DNA of 56,074 nt, taken from contig DBYL01000003.1 of assembly GCA_002309835.1 (NCBI GenBank), positions 1 to 56,074 on the forward strand. The letters are read 5' to 3'. Under the pieces are notes generated by a model. That model was not told the DNA's origin and did not search any database. It was given only the letters and a program-made list of their open reading frames with translations. The DNA is from Bacteroidales bacterium UBA1187 (GTDB lineage: Bacteria; Bacteroidota; Bacteroidia; Bacteroidales; Paludibacteraceae). The translations under genes and the position numbers were made by a program. Shown here piece by piece: positions 34,846-44,000 of this stretch (the first letter of the stretch is position 1; each line of letters opens with the position of its first letter).

Positions 34846-36567
34846 TTATTTCAGATAGTTGTCCTTGAGTGAGCAGGTTCGGTTCAGCACGAGGTGCTCG
34901 GTCGTCGTATCCGGATCCACTACGAAGTAACCTTGTTTGAGAAGTTGGTAATGGTTCTCCTGCTCAATGCCATCTTTGATGATCGGTGCGTGCAGTTCAT
35001 TACGCAGTGAACCTTCCACCTTGATGGTCTTAACGATGAGGCTATCGGGGTTGAGTAGGTCACGGAAGTCTCCTTCTTCGGCAGAGGGGTTCTCGCATGC
35101 GAAGAGGCGATCGTACAGACGCACCTCGGCATCCAATGCGGAGTTGCACTCCACCCAGTTGATGGTCGCCTTCGTCTTGCGGTTACCGCCTTCGGTGCCC
35201 GACTTGCTATCCGGATCATACGTAGCGTAAACGGTTGTGATATTCCCTTCAGCATCCTTCTCGCAGCCTGTAGCCTGGATGATATAAGACGATTTGAGTC
35301 GTACCTCGCGGCCACCGGGACTGAGACGGAAGAACTTGTTGTCGGCCTCTTCGAGGAAGTCACCGCGCTCGATAAAGAGTTCGCGTCCGAACTTCATCTC
35401 ACGGGTACCCAACTCCTCATGACCGTCGATATTCTCGGCAATAATCGTCTCGCCCTGACCCTCATAATTGGTGATAACCAGTTTGACGGGATCGAAGATA
35501 GCGCATACACGCGGAGCGGTCTCTTTCAGATCCTCGCGGATAGTGTGCTCCAACAGACCCTGGTCAATCATTCCCTCCACTTTGGTATAACCGATACGAT
35601 CCATAAACGTACGGATGGCAGAAGGAGTATATCCACGACGGCGCAGACCGCAGACGGTCGGCATACGCGGATCGTCCCAACCGGCTACGAGTCCTTCTTT
35701 GACAAGCTGGAGCATCTTACGCTTGGACATAACAGTATAGGTGATGTTAAGACGGTTGAACTCACGCTGTTTCGGACGATAATCCGGTCCGTAAGGGGAC
35801 AAACCGCAGAAATTCGGTCCGCTGAACTGATCGATGAAATAGTCATACAACGGGCGGTGCACCTCAAACTCCAGCGTACAGATAGAGTGCGTCACACCTT
35901 CGAAATAGTCAGACTGACCGTGCGCGAAATCGTACATCGGATATACATTCCACTTGCGTCCCGTACGATGGTGCGGATGAGAAGTGATGATACGATACAT
36001 GATCGGATCACGGAAATGCATATTCGGATTAGCCATGTCGATCTTGGCGCGTAGCACCATTTTGCTCTCCTCTATCTTGCCGCGTTGCATGGCTTCGAAA
36101 AGACGGAGGTTCTCTTCTATAGGACGATTACGATAAGGCGAAGCTACACCGGGTTCGGTAGGCGTTCCTTTCTGTTCCGCTATCTGCTCGGCTGTCTGTT
36201 CGTCCACATAGGCCTTGCCTTCCTTGATGAAACGGATAGCCAGGTCGTACAACTGCTGGAAGTAATCCGAAGCATAGAAAATCTGCCCCCATTTGAAACC
36301 GAGCCAACGGATATCACGCTCGATAGTCTCTACGTACTCTGTCTCTTCTTTAGCGGGATTGGTATCATCGAAACGCAGGTTACAAACACCGTTGTATTTC
36401 TCTGCAATTCCGAAATCCAGACAGATAGCCTTGACGTGACCGATGTGCAGGTAGCCGTTAGGCTCCGGCGGGAAACGGGTCTGAATACGTCCGTCATTCT
36501 TACCTTCCGCTAAATCTTTCTCTACAATCTGCTCAATAAAATTGAGACTTTTTTCTTCTTGTTCCAT
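34846..36567 (-). CDS. glnS: Glutaminyl-tRNA synthetase
   Basis: The 573-residue class I synthetase has PEPNGYLHIGH (34-44) and VMSKRK (KMSKS-like loop) and the GlnRS anticodon-binding beta barrels in the C-terminal half (GDFLEEADNKFFRLSPGG; GTEGGNRKTKATINW). It attaches Gln directly to tRNA-Gln, so the indirect amidotransferase route is not needed for Gln. Full length. Gaps to its neighbours in the minus block are 15 nt on both sides. Confidence 0.97.
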   Translation of the reverse strand: MEQEEKSLNFIEQIVEKDLAEGKNDGRIQTRFPPEPNGYLHIGHVKAICLDFGIAEKYNGVCNLRFDDTNPAKEETEYVETIERDIRWLGFKWGQIFYASDYFQQLYDLAIRFIKEGKAYVDEQTAEQIAEQKGTPTEPGVASPYRNRPIEENLRLFEAMQRGKIEESKMVLRAKIDMANPNMHFRDPIMYRIITSHPHHRTGRKWNVYPMYDFAHGQSDYFEGVTHSICTLEFEVHRPLYDYFIDQFSGPNFCGLSPYGPDYRPKQREFNRLNITYTVMSKRKMLQLVKEGLVAGWDDPRMPTVCGLRRRGYTPSAIRTFMDRIGYTKVEGMIDQGLLEHTIREDLKETAPRVCAIFDPVKLVITNYEGQGETIIAENIDGHEELGTREMKFGRELFIERGDFLEEADNKFFRLSPGGREVRLKSSYIIQATGCEKDAEGNITTVYATYDPDSKSGTEGGNRKTKATINWVECNSALDAEVRLYDRLFACENPSAEEGDFRDLLNPDSLIVKTIKVEGSLRNELHAPIIKDGIEQENHYQLLKQGYFVVDPDTTTEHLVLNRTCSLKDNYLK

Positions 36568-36582
36568 ATATCATCATTTTTT

Positions 36583-37299
36583 TTATGCTCTTACTATTCC
36601 TCGTGTGGAAGCCCGTACGAACTCCACTATGGTGTCTCTTTCAGCGCTTTGCGGCATCGTTGCTTCGATGTGATCCAGCGCCTGGGTGGTATTCATACCA
36701 TTCTGGTAAAGCAGGCGGTATACCTCCTGTATCGTATGTATTTGCTCCGGCGTAAATCCGCGGCGGTTGAGGCCAACGGAGTTGATGCCGCAGAAAGCTA
36801 TCGGATCCCGTGCGATGATGGCGTAGGGCGGGATATCTTTGTTGATCTTCGAGCCGCCTTGAATCATCACATGCGAAGCGATGTGGGTGAACTGGTGCAC
36901 CAGTGTGCCGCCACCAATGATGGCGAAGTCATCCACTTCCACTTCCCCCGCCAGCTGCGTGGCGTTGGACATAATAATATCATTATGCAGAATACAGTCA
37001 TGCGCCACGTGGCAATAAGCCATGATAAGGTTGTTGTTGCCGATGACTGTTTTCCCTTTGCTGGCTGTACCGCGATGCACCGTAACGAACTCACGCAATA
37101 CACAGTTGTCGCCGATAATAGTCCAGGTCTCTTCTCCGCGGAACTTCAAATCCTGCGGGACACAACCGATAACGGCGTGCGGGAAAACATGACAGTTATC
37201 ACCGATGATAACATTATCGTCGATATACGCAAAGGCATCTATCGTTACATTCTTGCCGATTTGTACTTTCGGGCTAACATATGCTAACGGACTAATCAT
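36583..37299 (-). CDS. lpxA: UDP-N-acetylglucosamine O-acyltransferase
   Basis: The 238-residue left-handed beta-helix enzyme begins MISPLAYVSPKVQIGKNVTIDAF and catalyses the first step of lipid A assembly. Hexapeptide repeats fill about residues 1-180 (e.g. GNNNLIMAYCHVAHDC, with the catalytic-type His) and a helical C-terminal domain follows. It is about 20 residues shorter than most LpxA, mainly at the C-terminus. The start overlaps the lpxC stop by one base. Confidence 0.94.
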   Translation of the reverse strand: MISPLAYVSPKVQIGKNVTIDAFAYIDDNVIIGDNCHVFPHAVIGCVPQDLKFRGEETWTIIGDNCVLREFVTVHRGTASKGKTVIGNNNLIMAYCHVAHDCILHNDIIMSNATQLAGEVEVDDFAIIGGGTLVHQFTHIASHVMIQGGSKINKDIPPYAIIARDPIAFCGINSVGLNRRGFTPEQIHTIQEVYRLLYQNGMNTTQALDHIEATMPQSAERDTIVEFVRASTRGIVRA

Positions 37300-38201
37300 T
37301 ATTCAGATAGTATTTGGTTTCTTAATCGGCGGACGCACTGTGTGTTAAACGTATGTCCTGGTTTAAAAGTAGTAACGCGGCCTTGCAGGCGCAAACCTAG
37401 CAGTGAAAGGTCACCAATCACGTCCAGCAGTTTATGTCGTGCCGGTTCGTTGAGATAGTTCAACGGCGAGAGGTAACCGAGTTTCTTAGCATCCATATGC
37501 GGCTGCCCCATCTTGTCGCAGAAATAGTCCATTCCTTCTTGGCTCATCTCTGTCTCGTAGATGACAAGTGCATTCTTGAGGTCACCACCTTTGATAAGAC
37601 CGACACGCAACAGAGGTTCTATCTCGCGTACGAAACAGAAGGTGCGTGCTGCAGCCATCTCTTTGGGGTAGTCCGCAAGGTTGGTGAGCGTAGCATGTTG
37701 TTCACGTAGTAATTTGGAGTCGAATGCGATCGTCACGTCTATCTCATAATGATCGCAAGGCTCAATGCGCATGGAGTGACCGTGCTCAGAGATATATTCG
37801 ATGGGTTCGCGAACGACGTACACTTGCTGCTCGGCATCCTGTTCCTCCAAACCGACGCGTTGGATCTCGCGTACGAAGAAACGGGCACTGCCGTCTAAGA
37901 TAGGCATTTCCGGAGCATCCACATCAATGATGCAGTTATCTACTCCCATGGCGTACAAAGCACTGAGCGCATGCTCTACGGTGCTGATTTTCCATTTTCC
38001 TCGTTCGAGTACGGTGCCTCGCTCTGTTCCGGACACGTAGTCCGCCAGCGCTTGATGACAAGGTTGTCCGGGTAAGTCAACGCGACGCAGGCACACACCT
38101 GTATTTGCCGGCGCAGGGTTGAACGTAGCCGTCACGTGCAGACCAGTGTGCAGGCCTACGGAACTGAGGGTAAAGGGTTCTTTTATTGTATGTTGTTTCA
38201 T
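37299..38201 (-). CDS. lpxC: UDP-3-O-acyl-N-acetylglucosamine deacetylase, without FabZ domain
   Basis: The 300-residue zinc enzyme removes the acetyl group in lipid A synthesis, the committed step. His77 in TVEHALSAL and the ARHKLLDVIGD motif (His near 255, Asp near 259) are the zinc ligands; DVDAPEMPILDGSA is also conserved. It ends at RRLRNQILSE, right after the LpxC fold. In most Bacteroidota LpxC is fused to a FabZ dehydratase of about 150 residues, which is missing here. It lies between lpxD (4-nt overlap) and lpxA (1-nt overlap). Confidence 0.94.
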   Translation of the reverse strand: MKQHTIKEPFTLSSVGLHTGLHVTATFNPAPANTGVCLRRVDLPGQPCHQALADYVSGTERGTVLERGKWKISTVEHALSALYAMGVDNCIIDVDAPEMPILDGSARFFVREIQRVGLEEQDAEQQVYVVREPIEYISEHGHSMRIEPCDHYEIDVTIAFDSKLLREQHATLTNLADYPKEMAAARTFCFVREIEPLLRVGLIKGGDLKNALVIYETEMSQEGMDYFCDKMGQPHMDAKKLGYLSPLNYLNEPARHKLLDVIGDLSLLGLRLQGRVTTFKPGHTFNTQCVRRLRNQILSE

Positions 38202-39208
38202 TTCTGTCCTGATTGTTTAAATCGTACCACAGCTCGACGCCATACAGCGGCATCGATAGCCGGATAGCCCATATACATACCCGGTTTGCGGATGTTACCC
38301 GGAACACCTGTTTGGGCTCCGAAGATACAGTTATCGGCTATCTCGAGATGTCCTGCCACGCCTACCTGACCGGCTAAGATACAATGTTTGCCGATCTTCG
38401 TACTACCGGCGATGCCTACTTGAGCACAGATGAAGGTTGATTCTCCTACTTCCACATTATGGGCAATCTGCACGAGGTTATCGATCTTTACGTTACGATG
38501 GATGATGGTTGAGCCCATCATGGCGCGGTCAACAGTAGTGTTAGCGCCAATCTCTACATCATCCTCGATGATCACATTACCTATCTGCGGGATTTTCTGG
38601 TTCATACCGTTGGCATCGGGTTCAAAGCCAAAGCCGTCCGAACCGACTACCACACCGGCATGAAGGATACAATCTGCGCCGATTTTGCAATGCGCGTAGA
38701 TCTTCACACCATCGTAAAGCACGGTATTATCGCCAATCGTCACATTATCGCCGATATATACATGCGGGTATATCTGCACGCCCTTGCCGAGACGTACATT
38801 CTTGCCGATATACGCGAAGGCACCCACATAGGCATCTTCCGGCACGGCTACACCTTCGGCGATGCAAGAGGGTTGCTCAATGCCTTTCTTGGCCGGGTTC
38901 ATCGCTTTGGATACGAGTTGCAGCAGTTGCGCCATTGCGCCACGTGCATTGTCCACGAGGATGACGGCGCCGCCGGCTTTCCCCTCTCCTTCCGGGAAGG
39001 TAATCTTACCTTCTACCACACTGCGTGTGACAAGGATGACACCCGCTTTTGAGGTAGTAAGGAACGGCAGATATTTGGCATCGGTAATGAAAGAGAGATG
39101 ATGCGCTTGCGCACTCTCTATCGGTGCTACGTCACGCACCATCGCGTTGGAGTTGCCGTATAATGCTCCGCCCAGGAGGGCTGCTATTTGTTGTGCACTA
39201 AATTCCAT
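38198..39208 (-). CDS. lpxD: UDP-3-O-acylglucosamine N-acyltransferase
   Basis: The 336-residue enzyme adds the second acyl chain in lipid A synthesis. The N-terminal uridine-binding domain (about 1-100; FSAQQIAALLGGALYG) is followed by hexapeptide repeats (YIGKNVRLGKGVQIYPHVYIG; DNTVLYDGVKIYAHCKIG) and HNVEVGESTFICAQVGIAG with the catalytic-type His. Full length. It overlaps the HD gene by one base at its start. Confidence 0.95.
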   Translation of the reverse strand: MEFSAQQIAALLGGALYGNSNAMVRDVAPIESAQAHHLSFITDAKYLPFLTTSKAGVILVTRSVVEGKITFPEGEGKAGGAVILVDNARGAMAQLLQLVSKAMNPAKKGIEQPSCIAEGVAVPEDAYVGAFAYIGKNVRLGKGVQIYPHVYIGDNVTIGDNTVLYDGVKIYAHCKIGADCILHAGVVVGSDGFGFEPDANGMNQKIPQIGNVIIEDDVEIGANTTVDRAMMGSTIIHRNVKIDNLVQIAHNVEVGESTFICAQVGIAGSTKIGKHCILAGQVGVAGHLEIADNCIFGAQTGVPGNIRKPGMYMGYPAIDAAVWRRAVVRFKQSGQK

Positions 39209-40455
39209 TATCGCATTTTGAATAGATATAATTTCTTGGGCTTACGCGTCAGGGCTTCGAGGTCGAGTATCTCACTGGCCTCAGCGATGTCGCGTACTGT
39301 ACCATCGGAATAGAGGATGTCGATGGAGTCCGCCTTCTCTGAATAGGTATTACTGGTTGACACATGTTCGCACCAGCAGTTTTCAGCTTCTTTTTCGGTA
39401 ATGCCGAGCAGCGTAGCATAATGTTTATTCAACTCGCTCTTCTGTGCCTCGGATAGCGGATTGGTCAATAACTCCCCACGGAAAAGACGACGATTGATAA
39501 AACTCTCGCTCAGCGCACTCAATACCTTGTCGTCACTCGACATCCAGGCCTTGATAGCCGACAATACATCGTTATCATCCAGCAGCGCGTATTTCTCCAG
39601 CGCTTCACTCGTTGGGCTAAACATACTGAACGTCACCGGTTGGTACAGGAAGTACCGCAGGGCCGGTGAGCAGAACAGGAGAGGCTCCTGACCCGGACAG
39701 CCATTCGGCACTCCACCACGAGCCAGCTCTTTGGCACGCGAGAGGATTTTTATCAAGTGCTGCTCAGCCGCCACACTCGTCTTATGCAGATACACCTGCC
39801 AGTACATCAATCGGCGGGCTACCAGGAATTTCTCCACCGAGTAAATACCTTTCACTTGTACCACCAGCCGGTCGTCACGCACATCAAGCATCTTAAGCAG
39901 TCGTTCGCTGGCTACACGGCCTTCCTGCACGCCCGTGAAGAACGAGTCGCGGCAGAGATAATCCATGCGGTCAACATCTAACTGGCTGGAGATGAGTTGA
40001 TGAAGGAAATGCTTGTTGTACTCATTTTTGAAGATAGCGATAGCAAGGTCCAACTGGCCGTGAAGGTCAAGATTTATCCGCTCCATCATCAATAAGGAGA
40101 TATCTTCATGCGTCACCCCGTCAACAAGCGTGTGCTCCAACACATGCGAGAAAGGTCCGTGTCCGATGTCATGCAGCAAGATAGCTATCATCGCGGCCGT
40201 AGCTTCCTCTTCGCTTATCTCCACACCTTTCAGTCGCAACGAACTAATCGCTTCGCTCATCAGATGCATTGCTCCTAACGAATGCCCAAAGCGGCTATGC
40301 ATCGCACCCGGGTAAACGAGGTATGAGAGACCTAACTGGCGAATACGGTTCAGGCGCTGCACATACGGGTGTTGCAGCACATCGTATATCAATTCGTTGG
40401 GTATCGAGAGAAATCCGAAAACCGGATCATTAATAATCTTTAGTTTATTTGCCAT
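39208..40455 (-). CDS. HD-superfamily phosphohydrolase
   Basis: The 415-residue protein has the HD signatures HSRFGHSLGAMHLM (around His53) and ILLHDIGHGPFSHVLEHTL (His94-Asp95), and QLDVDRMDYLCRDSFFTGV, as in the dGTPase/SAMHD1-like group often called COG1078. The exact substrate is not known; dNTP or related phosphates are likely. In Bacteroidota it is commonly found upstream of lpxD, as here. The C-terminal part is helical and variable. Confidence 0.9.
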   Translation of the reverse strand: MANKLKIINDPVFGFLSIPNELIYDVLQHPYVQRLNRIRQLGLSYLVYPGAMHSRFGHSLGAMHLMSEAISSLRLKGVEISEEEATAAMIAILLHDIGHGPFSHVLEHTLVDGVTHEDISLLMMERINLDLHGQLDLAIAIFKNEYNKHFLHQLISSQLDVDRMDYLCRDSFFTGVQEGRVASERLLKMLDVRDDRLVVQVKGIYSVEKFLVARRLMYWQVYLHKTSVAAEQHLIKILSRAKELARGGVPNGCPGQEPLLFCSPALRYFLYQPVTFSMFSPTSEALEKYALLDDNDVLSAIKAWMSSDDKVLSALSESFINRRLFRGELLTNPLSEAQKSELNKHYATLLGITEKEAENCWCEHVSTSNTYSEKADSIDILYSDGTVRDIAEASEILDLEALTRKPKKLYLFKMR

Positions 40456-40456
40456 A

Positions 40457-41080
40457 TTATTCTTTTCTTCTTATTCGGCATGCGTACAGCAATGCCATTG
40501 CTATCAGTGCTCCGCTTGCGCCTGCAGGTACCGGATGCTCCACTAACTGGTCTATCTCTTGCAGGTCAGTTGTTGTCGGTGGTCCGGGAGCACGATGCGG
40601 TCCGCTAGCCAACTTCGCCATAGCCGGCGCTTCTGTAGCAGCAGGAGCGGCTACCTGACGAACGGATGCCATCGCCACAAATGTCGTCATCGGCATGATA
40701 GCTGTCTGCTGTATGCCGCGTTGTTGCGTAGAGAGACTGATATTCTCCACGCGTTGATTTAACCCTCCGCCAATCACTTGTACACGGGCATTCTTCGATT
40801 CCCACACGCTACTCAATGGTTGCATAGGCGTTACAGGAGCAGAGGGTATAATAACATAAGAGGGGGCCGGAGATGACTGAACCGCGGTAGTGTGCAGCAT
40901 TCGACCATGCGTACGCATCGGCGTGGCAGGCATCGATATCGGCGAAGGAGAACAGACTACCACGCCCGGGTTGATGACTACATCCTGCTTTCCAAAGACG
41001 ATGTAGATCACTCCCATCAGCGAGAAACCACAGAGGGCTACGATTCCCGCGATCAATAGTTGTATGCGGAAGGATTTCAT
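40457..41080 (-). CDS. Two-TM protein with a Pro-rich periplasmic segment
   Basis: The 207-residue protein has an N-terminal membrane helix (about 8-29, LLIAGIVALCGFSLMGVIYI), a Pro/Ser/Thr/Met-rich middle of about 150 residues, and a C-terminal helix with the order HPVPAGASG, hydrophobic stretch, CRIRRKE. This short motif, helix and basic end recalls sorting-type tails, but it is not a canonical PEP-CTERM or LPXTG. Its ATG overlaps the stop of the 1928-residue gene by 4 nt, so both are made from one message. No family is recognised. Confidence 0.7.
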   Translation of the reverse strand: MKSFRIQLLIAGIVALCGFSLMGVIYIVFGKQDVVINPGVVVCSPSPISMPATPMRTHGRMLHTTAVQSSPAPSYVIIPSAPVTPMQPLSSVWESKNARVQVIGGGLNQRVENISLSTQQRGIQQTAIMPMTTFVAMASVRQVAAPAATEAPAMAKLASGPHRAPGPPTTTDLQEIDQLVEHPVPAGASGALIAMALLYACRIRRKE

Positions 41081-44000
41081 GGTCGAGCCTCCTTTCTCTT
41101 AAAGGAACTTACCCGAACGCCACGCGCATCGTAGAAGCGGTTGTCCTTGATGATGTATAGCTGTCCGTCAATGATGCATTTCTCGGCATCGCTCAGGTTG
41201 GTGACAGTGATATCTCCGATACCGGTCGGCATACGCGGCGGGTTCTTCGTAATAAGGAAGCGCTTGGCAGCAGTCTTGTTGTCCGCAGTGAACGAATAGG
41301 TGTTACCTGTCTTTATCTCCACTGCCTCATCCGCCAATCGGTCGTATAGATAGATTGTCTCGCCGTCGTAGTTGAAGTTGAATGTATATTCGGTGTCAAT
41401 ACCCGCACGGAAACTCAACTCGCGTTCGTCGAATTGGTTCACCGCGGCCACAGACATCTTGCCGCTTGGTTCCTCTACAGCCAAATACGGGGCATTGGCA
41501 TCACCTTCTTGCTTGCGGCCTTCCCATCCTAACTCATATGCTTCGGAGAATTCGGAATGAGCAAGCAGGAAGACTTTATCTCCCCAGTTCTCGGATTCTA
41601 CATTGATGCGCATCACTTGCGGAACGATCTTCGTGGATTCAGCCGCAGGCTCTTCTCCCTCATGCTTGCGTTTCGGCGCGCGCATCGGTGTGGTAGAAGA
41701 TGCGAAGTTGATGGAATCCAATACAATCTTCTTATAGTCCAAAGTCAGGTTTCCGTTACGTGTTGTCTGAACGAAGAAACCTTGCATAGGCGGAATAGTA
41801 GAGATGCCTACATACGGAGCTGAGTTAACAGGCACGGCACTATACTGCCCGGCGCCGGTCTTGGCTTCTGTTCGAGCATCGCCAGGAGGAGTGCCTTCCG
41901 CGACATACTCTGCGTAAGTTCCGGTGTTATAGATATAGATTGTAGGATCAGCGCCATCGAAGTCTCCCACTTCCATTGCGCCGATATTGATAGGTGCTAC
42001 CCAAGAGTTGGCGATCATGGCAAAACCCTCCGCATCCGTGGTGTATTTGAGCGGAATCACTTTTGTCTCCGGAGCATTAAGAGTACCGGTCCATGTATAT
42101 GTCTTGGCGGACTCCTGTGTGATGGTATAGCCTACGAACGGATCGATACGGTCTTCATTAAGCACCCATGTCCACGTGCCGCCGAGGGATGGGTTGCTGA
42201 CATAAGACCAGCGGCACATCCACGCATAATGGAACTGCTCAATAGCTGTCATACGCGAAGCGAATGGAGAACCAATATACTGCCATACCGGGCTATTTGT
42301 GCCGGAACCGTATGCTTTGGAATACAGATCAACCTCTGCCGGCACTTCACTACTCGGGTCACCCCATATAAACGCGCCGTTATGGGATGCATCAGCATGT
42401 ACCGTTACATCACCTTCCTTTAAATCGTGACGCGTCAGGAAATCACCATCATACGTACGCTTGATAAATCCGGTGAGAGAGAGTGCACCTGTCGAAAGCA
42501 CTTCTATCGAGCCATTATAATGCTTCGCTAGATAGGATCCATGCGCCAAGCGGGCAGACGATGCATGTGCGTCGGTTATGTTTACCTTACATGGTTGCTC
42601 GATTCGTACCGCATGGAAAGGAGAAGGGATCAACGAACCGTGATTTGGCCCCCAGTTAACGGGGTTGTCCCATAAATGGTCACCGCCTCCTGTAAGGTAT
42701 GTTCCGGGGTGTTCTGGATCTTCTCCATTGTCGAATACAAGCGAACAGTCGGCAATCTTAGTCGGGTCGGCAATCAACAAGTAATCTAAAATCTGCTTTA
42801 CCATCTGCTTGGCATTCTTGCCGGTAGTCTCAACCATAGCTCCCAAACCGGCTAATTGTATGCCAAGAATCATGAAGCGGGCTTGAATAACTGTCTGCCG
42901 CTCGCAGCAAGTTACCAATTCACCATGCGTACCTCCATCAATAGTAGCGATGAAGATGAAGTCCGGAATGCTTACCGGTGAGAATCCTTGTAATGTAGCA
43001 CTGGTAATGACATCTACGAACTCGTTTCCTCCTTCCTTATATACACCTATTTGTATGGCAGGGTCAAAAATCTGGTGCGCTGCACAAAGTAACTTCATTC
43101 GGTGCTGATCGGAAGATGGGTTATATGGGTCAGAAGAAATACGCCAGTTCGGTTGCGCCGAAACGAAAGCTTCCATCGAAAGCATAGGTTTCGTGTCAAT
43201 CAGCGAACCGACTGCGTTGGTGTAACTTTTACCATCATCGTCTTTCGTTTTTGAGTTCGGGAAATCGGTCATGACAACCAGATCGAACTGCGAGTAATAT
43301 TGTGCTATCAGTTTCTCGTCTGTAGTAGCATAATCGTTCACCGCGGTTAAAGAATAACCTCCAGTCGAATTTAAGTATTCAAATAACGCATTACCTGTAT
43401 GTTGGTAATAAGTATCCTGACTATCTCCATCCCATTTTTCGTATACGTTTGTAAAATCCCCATCTTTAGGACCTACTACTACCCATGCTGCGGTCGGTTT
43501 GGCAGTCTTGGCCAATAAGTGCAACGTCATGGATGCACTGGCGGTGGCACCGGTGCAACTATTCTTGGCTGTGATCGTCAAAGTGATGTCGCTATTGGCG
43601 CTGATAACCGGCTTACCGCGTAAATACACTTTGCCATCCTCTATCTCAAAAGTACATCCGCTAATACTCTGGTTGGCGGTGATTACATCCGCATTGGTGG
43701 TTGTAAAGAGCGCAAGATCAGTAGAATGGAAGTCGTCTAAATTATTCTTAATGTAGTAGTACTCATAAATCCGCTCAATAGTTGGCGCCGCAGTCAAATC
43801 ACTTATCGTAATGATGTTCGAGTGCTGATGGCAGTTCTTGGATGCCACAGCCTTATATTCACCGGGATCGATAGCGTCATAACTCATGCCCGTTTCGCCC
43901 GGTATGAGAATGCCGTCTTTATACCATGCAATAGTAGCGAATTCCTCGCAGTCGTACACTGTGAGTGTGACTGGCTCGCTGGGACATTTAAAGGTTTTCG

